Shown: piece after piece, positions 37,619 through 45,009 of the stretch
How positions within the stretch are numbered: the stretch's first letter is position 1
Layout: every line of letters starts with the position of its first letter
NCBI RefSeq assembly: GCF_016595215.1
Contig: NZ_JAENHK010000001.1
Location: 1-64,000 of the forward strand
Direction of reading: 5' to 3'
DNA: 64,000 nucleotides
Origin: Chryseobacterium paridis
GTDB lineage: Bacteria; Bacteroidota; Bacteroidia; Flavobacteriales; Weeksellaceae
The notes under the pieces: model-generated
Told to the model about the DNA's origin: nothing
The model's input: only the letters and a program-made list of their open reading frames with translations
Databases searched by the model: none
Made by a program: the position numbers and the translations under genes

Positions 37619-37637
37619 AACTTTGAAATACAAAGTT
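37619..37637 (-). promoter_or_regulatory. Operator-like inverted repeat, copy 2
   Basis: AACTTTG-N5-CAAAGTT, fully symmetric, lies 6 bp before the start of the membrane protein gene. It overlaps the -7 box of the promoter at 37631-37660, a layout typical of repression. Its core is identical to copy 1. Confidence 0.65.
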
Positions 37638-37660
37638 AAATCTTTTTTTGAATCTCCAAA
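37631..37660 (-). promoter_or_regulatory. Promoter of the membrane protein-regulator operon
   Basis: On the minus strand TTTG (37657-37660), 18 bp, TAACTTTG (37631-37638) matches the Bacteroidetes consensus in full. The -7 box is part of operator copy 2, so bound regulator should block it. Confidence 0.65.
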
Positions 37661-37675
37661 ATATTTTTAAAAAAA

Positions 37676-37695
37676 ATCCTGCCTTTTGGCAGGAT
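37676..37695 (-). terminator. Terminator after susD-like gene
   Basis: The stem ATCCTGCC/GGCAGGAT has a TTTT loop. On the minus strand it is followed by a run of T. It lies 25 bp beyond the SusD-like stop. Confidence 0.9.
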
Positions 37696-37719
37696 CATCT
37701 TAAATATAAACTCATTAAA

Positions 37720-39240
37720 TTATAATGGATTTTGAACCACTAATGGATTAGCATTAATTTCCTTCAATGGAATTACAAATTCCCAGCGCTTATCTGTATT
37801 AGGTACTGTAAATAAATTGTTCACCACTACAGAGGAATGGTTGGCTCCTGTTCTGTCTAAACCTTGATTCAACCTCTTAAGATCGAGAAATCTAAAACCT
37901 TCTCCCCATAATTCAATTCTTCTGCTATTAAGAATTTCATTAATATACGCAGCTCCTGTAGTGACAGCTCCCAAATACGGTTCATCTCTATTTTTTTCAA
38001 ATTCATTAAATACAACTTTCGATTCAGTTTCTTTATTTAATCTTGCTAAAGCCTCAGCTTCTATCAAATACATTTCTGCAGCTCTCATATAAGGCACATC
38101 TACACGACTGTCTGAGGCACTAAATGATAAAAACTTTTGACTTGTATAAGGAAACTTCGAATACGTGGATGGCAAATTAAGATCCACGTGTTTTCCTGTA
38201 GAATCAACGACTTTTCTTCTAATATCAGTTTTGGGAAACATTCCGAAAAGTTTGGAACTCATCGCTTTGGGTGCCTGGCGGATATTTGTAGAATTAAAAT
38301 TCCTGGACATGTATGCTCCAAAATTTGAGAATGAGTCTCCTTGATCTGAAACAATTGTTGAGCCCCACATCCACTCACCATTACTTTCCAGATTATTGAA
38401 ACCAGAAGTATAAGTGGCATTGTTCATTAAAGGAAATCCTGATCTTGCTAATTTTGCTGAAGCAGCAGCAACAGAATAGTTCCCCTGTGTTAAAGCAACT
38501 CTTGCTCTAAGCCCTAGCACTACATTTTGATTAAAGTGAGATTTATTAGCTCGAGGGCTTCCGCTAAGTCTAGTTAAGGCTTCATTTAAATCAGTATTTA
38601 TTTGTGCGTAAATCTCTTCAACAGTATTCCTGGCCATGGGAGCCTCATCCGCAACTAGCCTCAAAGGAATACCTAATTGGCTATTTACAGTATTCGGAAC
38701 ATATCTTTTTCCATAAATCTGAACCAGCATATAATAACAAAATGCTCTAAAAGCATGAGCCTCTCCAATTGCTAATTTAATTGTTGTTTCATCTGATGAA
38801 GAAAGTACGGGAACTTTAGGCCCATTCGCAATGACCAGGTTAGCATTTCTAATCAAGGCGTAATAGAATTGGTAAGGATAAAAGCTATAATCACTACTTA
38901 CGTTTACCTGATCCTGCCATCTCACTACAGAAACATACCAATTATTACCGGTAGAAGGGAAAACCAAGTCTTCCCCTACTGCATCCATCATGATCATTAT
39001 ACCACCTTGTCCATTTTGCCCCTGACTATTATTGTTATTATTTTGTCTTGAGTACATATCTCTGTGCATACCATTAACAATTGCCATAAGATTTGCCGCA
39101 CTGGCATATGCTGCTGACTCAGAAACAGCCGTTGTCGGATCCGTTTCAAGATAATCTGTTTTACAAGAACTTAATGATAAGATGGTTACAGCTGATAGTA
39201 ATAACGCTAATTTTTTATTCTGTTTTATTATATTTTTCAT
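37720..39240 (-). CDS. SusD/RagB family nutrient-binding lipoprotein
   Basis: A surface lipoprotein that caps a SusC channel and binds the nutrient. The ATG at 39240 gives 506 residues with a clear lipobox (LSLSSCKT); an upstream in-frame Met would overlap the SusC gene and is rejected. Family features: the TPR-like region AIGEAHAFRAFCYYMLVQIYG, then VEEIYAQINTDLNEAL, and the closing INEILNSRRIELWGEGFRFLDLKR. It starts 10 bp after the SusC stop. No glycosidase, sulfatase or sigma/anti-sigma gene is adjacent, so the substrate is unknown and could be a peptide or glycan. Confidence 0.93.
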   Translation of the reverse strand: MKNIIKQNKKLALLLSAVTILSLSSCKTDYLETDPTTAVSESAAYASAANLMAIVNGMHRDMYSRQNNNNNSQGQNGQGGIMIMMDAVGEDLVFPSTGNNWYVSVVRWQDQVNVSSDYSFYPYQFYYALIRNANLVIANGPKVPVLSSSDETTIKLAIGEAHAFRAFCYYMLVQIYGKRYVPNTVNSQLGIPLRLVADEAPMARNTVEEIYAQINTDLNEALTRLSGSPRANKSHFNQNVVLGLRARVALTQGNYSVAAASAKLARSGFPLMNNATYTSGFNNLESNGEWMWGSTIVSDQGDSFSNFGAYMSRNFNSTNIRQAPKAMSSKLFGMFPKTDIRRKVVDSTGKHVDLNLPSTYSKFPYTSQKFLSFSASDSRVDVPYMRAAEMYLIEAEALARLNKETESKVVFNEFEKNRDEPYLGAVTTGAAYINEILNSRRIELWGEGFRFLDLKRLNQGLDRTGANHSSVVVNNLFTVPNTDKRWEFVIPLKEINANPLVVQNPL

Positions 39241-39250
39241 ATTACTTTTT

Positions 39251-42202
39251 TTAAAATGATAGATTAAAACCAATAGTGATAATTCTGGCTGGAGTGTATC
39301 TGTTTGAAGTTGTACCACTAAAAGTTTGTACAGGCTCCAGACCTTTTCTTGCAGTTTTACTCCATAGATTTTCTCCAGACACTAAAATTCTTAGAGAGGT
39401 TAGACCAAGTTGTGAGATATCACTGGTATTGAAAGAATATCCAATTGTCGCCTGCCTGAAAGAAAGAAAGTCTGATTTCACCAACCATCTGCTTGAACCT
39501 GCATTAGAGCTATTGTAGGTAGCAGAGTTTAGTGCAGGAACATCTGTAATCTGACCTGGAGTAGTCCATCTATTCAATATATCTGTACTTAATGCTCCCC
39601 CTTGCGAATAACTTGACATTAAAGAAGCATAGTTTGAATCATAGGTCATTCCCCCCAGCTGATAGGTGAACATAGCTGATAAAGACCAGTTTTTATAGCT
39701 GAAAGATGTTCCAAAGCTTCCAAATAAATCAGGAATAGCAGTTCCGGAATAATCATATTTAGCTTTATTAAAATTTGTAGTTACTAAAGTTCCGTTCACA
39801 GTTCTTATATCCGAAGCCGTTGTCCCAGCATAATCATCTGCTACCAAAAATAAAGGAGATCCATCTGCTGCATCAACACCGTACCATTGTCTTAACCAAT
39901 AATCATATACAGAGTGTCCAACAGAAATTTTCTTCGTTCCATTAATGATTTCATTAATACCATCTGATAATTTTGTAACCTTATTTTTTAATGTAGAAGC
40001 ATTTGCATTGATATTCCAGGTAATATTTTGAGTTTTGAGAACATCTGCACTTAAACTGAATTCAAAACCTCTGTTATACATTGTACCCACATTTTTGTAC
40101 ACATAGTTATTAGGTACCCCAGAAGAAACAGGCAAAGGAACCTGAAAAATTAAGTCATCAGTAATTCTATTATAATATTCCACAGAACCAGTAATTCTAT
40201 TATTAAGGAAACCAAAATCAATTCCGACATCTGTTTGCTTGTTGGATTCCCAGGTAATACTAGGATCAGCAAGATAACCAAACAAAATTCCAGGCTCCTG
40301 AGCGTTATTATATCCCAGATCATAAGTACTTTGATACATATAATAACTATTTGTATTATCATTCCCTACCTCGCCATATGAACCGCGAATTTTTAGCTCA
40401 TTGATCGTTTTAGAATCTTTAAGGAAATCCTCTCCTTTTATTCTCCATCCTGCACCGGCAGACCAAAATGAATGCCATCTTACATCTTCTTTAAATCTTG
40501 ATGAAGCATCCCATCGGATAGATCCAGACAATAAATATTTAGAATTGAAATCATAATTGATTCTTGAAAAAACACTCTCTTTTCTATAATTATCAGTTTG
40601 TGATGGTAGAGATCTTATGGTTACAAAATTAATCAGGTCGTCATTATTGTCAACCACCTGCCCTTGCTTGTAGCCGTACAAATATTCGTACTGAAATTTG
40701 TAATTTTCATGACCCAATAGAAATTCAAAATTGTGCTCACCAAATTTTCTTTTGTAATTCAATAGCTGATTAAAAGTAAGTGTTTGCTCAGTAATAGCTG
40801 TTTTAGTCGCCGATCCAGCTGGCGCAGCATCTCCAATTATTCTGTTTCCATAAGTGCTTCTTCTATTATTTCTAATATCATAACCTACATTTGTTGATAA
40901 TGTCAAATACTGATCAACTTTAATTTCGGCATAAGCTCTTGAAATGATATAGAAATTTTTTGATATATCTTTATTTAAAAGAGTTTCCTGAATTACATTT
41001 CTTCCTGCGGCTGCATCAGCACCCCTGCCACTACCTGCATCGTAAATAACATTTCCAGAACTGTCATAGAGCGTAGCAAATGTTGTAGGATCATGTGCAT
41101 AGGGACTGTAAATAGGACCAATAAACCTTGTCCATCTGTATGGATTGATATATGAAGAATTGCTATCTGCTCCATCAACAGAATTATTACCATAAGAAGA
41201 AACTCCAGTAATACTTGTCCCTACTTTAAGCCAGTTTTTAATTTGAGAATCTACTTTTAATCTTGCTGTAAATCTTTCGAAATCAGATTTTATTATATAC
41301 CCTGTCTCGTTGGTATAACTTACAGAAGAAAAATAAGTCGTTTTATTAGTCCCACCGCTAAAATTTAACTCATAATTTTGTCTAAATCCGGTCTTCACCA
41401 ATGGTTTTTGCCAATCCAGGTCAGTATATCTTAATTGTGCATCAGGATTTAAAATACCATCAATTACCAACTGATTATCCGGTACATTAAAGACGTTTGT
41501 TTTTAATACTCCTGAAATCAAATTTGCTGTAGCATAGGCATTAGCTGCAGTAACAGTAGTACCGGGAACAGATGTTAAGCGTCCGTTTCTTATAGCCTCC
41601 CAAATAAGTGGATAATATTGACGTGCATTCACTCTGTCGTATTCTGGAATTGATCTACCCACATATCCTGTACTCATATTGAAATTCAATACATCCGATC
41701 CCTTCCTTCCTGATTTTGTTGTAATCAATATGACACCATTGGCAGCAGCAGAGCCATACAAAGACGTTGATGCAGCATCTTTTAGAATATTAAAAGAAGC
41801 AATATCATTCGGGTTTAAAGCTGAAAGAGATCCTGTATATATCACCCCATCCACTACATACAAAGGAGATGTTGAAATATTGTAGGATCCGATCCCTCTA
41901 ATTTGTATACTAGGCGCACTACCTGGCTGTCCGGTACTAGTACTTACCTTTACTCCCGGACTTGCTCCGTCAATTGCCTGTCCAATATTTGAGATTGGAC
42001 GATCTGCAAATTGTTTCGCTTTAACTTCCGTATTGGAACCAACCAAGGTTTCTTTTTTCTGACTACCATAAGCTACAACGATAACTTCTTCAATTTTCTG
42101 TTCTTTTGGAAGCGTATCGGTTGAGACTTTCTGAGCTTCAACCAACTGTCCTCCGACAAAAAATAAAACAGCCGTAGTCATTAAAGACAATTTTAATTTC
42201 AT
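39251..42202 (-). CDS. SusC/RagA family TonB-linked channel
   Basis: A 983-residue outer-membrane transporter that forms a complex with the SusD protein downstream. After the signal peptide (ending VEAQ) comes a TonB-box-like EEVIVVAYG, then the plug (VKVSTSTGQPGSAPSIQIRG, SPLYVVDGV, LKDAASTSLYGSAAANGVILITTKSG) and a 22-strand barrel ending in ARIITIGFNLSF. The carboxypeptidase-regulatory-like domain usual in this family is missing; only about 15 residues separate the signal peptide from the TonB box. Confidence 0.94.
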   Translation of the reverse strand: MKLKLSLMTTAVLFFVGGQLVEAQKVSTDTLPKEQKIEEVIVVAYGSQKKETLVGSNTEVKAKQFADRPISNIGQAIDGASPGVKVSTSTGQPGSAPSIQIRGIGSYNISTSPLYVVDGVIYTGSLSALNPNDIASFNILKDAASTSLYGSAAANGVILITTKSGRKGSDVLNFNMSTGYVGRSIPEYDRVNARQYYPLIWEAIRNGRLTSVPGTTVTAANAYATANLISGVLKTNVFNVPDNQLVIDGILNPDAQLRYTDLDWQKPLVKTGFRQNYELNFSGGTNKTTYFSSVSYTNETGYIIKSDFERFTARLKVDSQIKNWLKVGTSITGVSSYGNNSVDGADSNSSYINPYRWTRFIGPIYSPYAHDPTTFATLYDSSGNVIYDAGSGRGADAAAGRNVIQETLLNKDISKNFYIISRAYAEIKVDQYLTLSTNVGYDIRNNRRSTYGNRIIGDAAPAGSATKTAITEQTLTFNQLLNYKRKFGEHNFEFLLGHENYKFQYEYLYGYKQGQVVDNNDDLINFVTIRSLPSQTDNYRKESVFSRINYDFNSKYLLSGSIRWDASSRFKEDVRWHSFWSAGAGWRIKGEDFLKDSKTINELKIRGSYGEVGNDNTNSYYMYQSTYDLGYNNAQEPGILFGYLADPSITWESNKQTDVGIDFGFLNNRITGSVEYYNRITDDLIFQVPLPVSSGVPNNYVYKNVGTMYNRGFEFSLSADVLKTQNITWNINANASTLKNKVTKLSDGINEIINGTKKISVGHSVYDYWLRQWYGVDAADGSPLFLVADDYAGTTASDIRTVNGTLVTTNFNKAKYDYSGTAIPDLFGSFGTSFSYKNWSLSAMFTYQLGGMTYDSNYASLMSSYSQGGALSTDILNRWTTPGQITDVPALNSATYNSSNAGSSRWLVKSDFLSFRQATIGYSFNTSDISQLGLTSLRILVSGENLWSKTARKGLEPVQTFSGTTSNRYTPARIITIGFNLSF

Positions 42203-42355
42203 ATTAACATATTTTTAACATTAAGCTGGTAAATATGATAATAAATATTAATATATACAAATTTTAGTTAAATTTATAAATATATTACATTTTAAAGACT
42301 TAATTAACAAAACATAAATAACCATTAAGCAATAATATTAATAGTTCAATATCAC

Positions 42356-42377
42356 AAAACTAACTGACGTTAGTTTT
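42356..42377. terminator. Hairpin terminator 1 between SusC and hydratase genes
   Basis: The perfect 9-bp stem AAAACTAAC/GTTAGTTTT has a TGAC loop and runs into T on both strands. It lies 17 bp from a second hairpin, so the pair firmly separates the enoyl-CoA hydratase gene from the SusC gene. Confidence 0.75.
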
Positions 42378-42393
42378 TTAAGTTTTATGCACA

Positions 42394-42425
42394 AAAAAAC
42401 CGCTGATTCTCATCAACGGTTTTTT
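42394..42425 (-). terminator. Hairpin terminator 2 after enoyl-CoA hydratase-like gene
   Basis: The outer 9-bp stem AAAAAACCG/CGGTTTTTT has an inner TGA/TCA pairing and a T-run on the minus strand. It lies 19 bp past the hydratase stop. Confidence 0.85.
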
Positions 42426-42443
42426 ATATTTATTTTAAAAGGA

Positions 42444-43208
42444 TTACTTAGCTCTCAGCCTCTCCTTAATGGATTCAATATTTTTCTTTGCAGAGTCTTC
42501 CAAAATCAAACTTGCACTCATGTGAATTCTTGCCGGCATCAATTCATTAAAATGTTCTGTTCCTTCCCAGGAAACCTTTTTAATCAATGCTAAAGCATCA
42601 CTGCTTCTTGAGGCAAGAGTTTGTAAAAACTTCTCTAACTTATTATCCATTTCTTCAATGCTTTCAGAAACAGAATGATATACATTATGTTGTTCTGCCC
42701 ATTCTGCTGATCTAAAATCTGCATCTATAGCCATTGCAGAAAATTGAGATTTCCCTATTTTTCTTTCTACATATGGACCAATTACAAAAGGGCCAATTCC
42801 AAGATTAATTTCAGTAAGTGCCAGTGCAGCATCTTTTGTCGCAAAACAGTAATCAGCACCACAGGCAATACCTACTCCCCCACCCGTTGTTTTTCCCTGT
42901 ACTCTAACCACAACTATTTTACCACAATTTCTCATTGCATTCAAAACTTTAGCAAAACCTCCAAAAAATTTTGTGGAAGCATCCAGTTCTTCAATTGCAA
43001 GAAGTTCATCAAAACTCGCCCCAGCGCAGAAAGCCTTTTCGCCTTCACTTTTAACAAGAATAGCTTTAACCTCATCTTTTGCACCTTCTTCCAAAATGGT
43101 TTGTGCTAATTTTTCCAGAATTGCTCCTGGAAGCGAATTACTTTTAGGGGTCCCAAAAGTAATTTCTGCGATATTATTTTTAAGTTCTGATTCTACAAAT
43201 TCGTTCAT
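42444..43208 (-). CDS. Enoyl-CoA hydratase/isomerase family protein
   Basis: A 254-residue crotonase-fold protein. The oxyanion-hole segments are visible as KAFCAGASFDEL and GKTTGGGVGIACGADYCFAT. At the usual hydratase glutamate positions it reads LALTEINLGIGPFVIGPYVE. The exact reaction is unclear. It stands alone, 6.6 kb from paaZ, and could supply the second hydratase (PaaF-type) that I do not see in the paa operon, but this is a guess. It starts with ATG and ends in a terminator. Confidence 0.8.
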   Translation of the reverse strand: MNEFVESELKNNIAEITFGTPKSNSLPGAILEKLAQTILEEGAKDEVKAILVKSEGEKAFCAGASFDELLAIEELDASTKFFGGFAKVLNAMRNCGKIVVVRVQGKTTGGGVGIACGADYCFATKDAALALTEINLGIGPFVIGPYVERKIGKSQFSAMAIDADFRSAEWAEQHNVYHSVSESIEEMDNKLEKFLQTLASRSSDALALIKKVSWEGTEHFNELMPARIHMSASLILEDSAKKNIESIKERLRAK

Positions 43209-43496
43209 TTTTAATTTATATTGGATTGTTACAAAAATACTAAATACAGGCTGTTAACAAAAATTAAACCTGTACAAAATCATCTCCGTTATATTTTTAT
43301 TTATTATTTAATTTCTACTGGCATCACAGCAATTATATTGTCTTATAAATTCATTACGTAAAAATACGGATTCATCAATTTGGTATTTTCTACTCTACCC
43401 TCACCTCTGTATATATTGTTCCTTTGGGGTATTCATAAATTACTCTTTTGACCTAAACGAGGGTATAAAACTTACAAACCAAAAAAACTTATTATT

Positions 43497-44039
43497 ATGG
43501 AAGAATACATGGGCATAGTAAAACTATTTGCAGGAAATTTTGCACCAAGAAATTGGATGTTCTGCGATGGAAGACTTTTGAGCATCGCCAATAACAGTGC
43601 TTTATTTTCTTTATTAGGAACCACATATGGTGGTGATGGTATAACCACTTTTGCTTTACCCAACCTAATTGGCCGTATGGCATTAGGAGCAGGAAACGCA
43701 AGTGGTAAATCTTATCCCTTAGGTATTATTGCAGGGAGTGACACCACAACCTTATTACAACAAAATATGCCAAGCATGGCAGGGTTTCAATTGAAAGTGG
43801 CTAATAAAAATGCTAATTCATCAACTCCAACTGCATCATCTTCTATTGCGATAACAGGAAATCAAGTAGGAAGAGACTTTACAGCAGTACCAAGTTATGT
43901 AAATGACACACCAGATACAGTAATCAGTCCTCAATCAATTACTTATGTCGGACAAAACCTACCCATAAATAATATGCCTCCTTTTCTGGGTCTTAATTAC
44001 ATTATTTGTGTGGCAGGTATATATCCTTCAAGAGAGTAA
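43497..44039 (+). CDS. Phage tail-collar domain protein (MdpB-like)
   Basis: A 180-residue protein of the microcystin-dependent-protein group: N-terminal tail-collar domain MGIVKLFAGNFAPRNWMFCDG, then LLGTTYGGDGITTFALPNLIGR, and a C-terminal LNYIICVAGIYPSRE. Such proteins occur in many bacteria outside prophages, often in gene sets; their role is unclear. There are no other phage genes here. A type IX cargo protein gene follows after 36 bp on the same strand. Confidence 0.9.
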   Translation: MEEYMGIVKLFAGNFAPRNWMFCDGRLLSIANNSALFSLLGTTYGGDGITTFALPNLIGRMALGAGNASGKSYPLGIIAGSDTTTLLQQNMPSMAGFQLKVANKNANSSTPTASSSIAITGNQVGRDFTAVPSYVNDTPDTVISPQSITYVGQNLPINNMPPFLGLNYIICVAGIYPSRE

Positions 44040-44075
44040 AATTCACCAATATAATAATCTAAAAAAACAAAAATT

Positions 44076-44897
44076 ATGAAAAGCACTACTTTTTTAATGA
44101 TCTGTAGCCTGCTCATTTCTATTTTTTCTTTTGGGCAGACCAGTACGGAAGTATTTGAAACCGAATCCAATGGCAGTACTAGCTTTACTGATAACGGAGT
44201 AATATTTAACATTATATCACATGTTTCAACTTTTGATATACAAGCCAACTACCCCGGAACCGGCTGGAATGGAACAGCTAATGACAACCGATATATAGAT
44301 AATTCTGGTTCGGTGGCTCCTGGAGCATCTTTCAGTATTAAAACAACTTCAAATTTATTTAAGGTAAACAGATTTTGGGTATTCCTTTCAAACAATTCTT
44401 TAAACCAAAATGTAGTGGGTGATCTTACTATAGTTGGAAAACTAAGCGGGGTGACAAAATTTTCACAAACAAAAACTTCCGGTTTTGCAACATCTTTAGG
44501 ATCAACCAATGGACATACATTAATTGATTTAACGAATCTGAATGGTCAGAATTATTCAAACCTCATTATTGATGAACTTCAAATCACATTGGGTGGTGCA
44601 TACACTTATGCAGACTTTGATGCCTTCACATGGGTAAAAGATACAAACATTGTATTAGCTACAGGCGAAGTAAAAGCACCAATGGAAAATGTCTCTATTT
44701 ATCCTAATCCAACAAGTGGTCCTCTTTCTATAAAAACTGATGAAAACTCCAAAGCTGAAATATACAGCCCGGAAGGTAAACTGCTAAAAAGCATAGATAT
44801 TAAAAAAGGAGTAACAGATACGGATATCTTTGAGTTCCCTACAGGAGAATATCTAATCAAAACTTCTTCCGGATCTTATAAGATCATAAAAAAATAG
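44076..44897 (+). CDS. Type IX secreted protein
   Basis: A 273-residue exported protein: signal peptide (FLMICSLLISIFSFGQ), a lectin-like beta-sandwich core (GSVAPGASFSIKTTSNLFKV, and a TYADFDAFTWVKD motif typical of such folds) and a type A sorting domain (VSIYPNPTSGPLSIKTDENS ... TGEYLIKTSSGSYKIIKK). It probably acts at the cell surface. Its spacing to the tail-collar gene suggests one transcript. Confidence 0.85.
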   Translation: MKSTTFLMICSLLISIFSFGQTSTEVFETESNGSTSFTDNGVIFNIISHVSTFDIQANYPGTGWNGTANDNRYIDNSGSVAPGASFSIKTTSNLFKVNRFWVFLSNNSLNQNVVGDLTIVGKLSGVTKFSQTKTSGFATSLGSTNGHTLIDLTNLNGQNYSNLIIDELQITLGGAYTYADFDAFTWVKDTNIVLATGEVKAPMENVSIYPNPTSGPLSIKTDENSKAEIYSPEGKLLKSIDIKKGVTDTDIFEFPTGEYLIKTSSGSYKIIKK

Positions 44898-44980
44898 CTT
44901 ACTGAGGTAAAAACTAATAACCATGAAACTTATATCATAAGCTAGATTGTACCGTGAAAGATTCTATCACACAAATGGAA

Positions 44981-45005
44981 AATCCTCTGAGTTATTCAGG
45001 GGATT
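44981..45005. terminator. Bidirectional terminator
   Basis: A 10-bp stem (AATCCTCTGA with TCAGGGGATT, one G-U pair) has a 5-nt loop. It lies between the convergent type IX cargo gene and helicase gene, with T-rich DNA on both exits. Confidence 0.75.
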
Positions 45006-45009
45006 TGTT

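Noticed and set aside
39241-39318. Longer SusD start inside the SusC gene
   Set aside because: The extra residues lack signal features and overlap SusC; ATG at 39240 precedes a normal lipoprotein signal.
43497-44039. Tail-collar protein as a sign of a prophage
   Set aside because: No capsid, terminase, integrase or lysis gene is near; such single proteins are common outside prophages.
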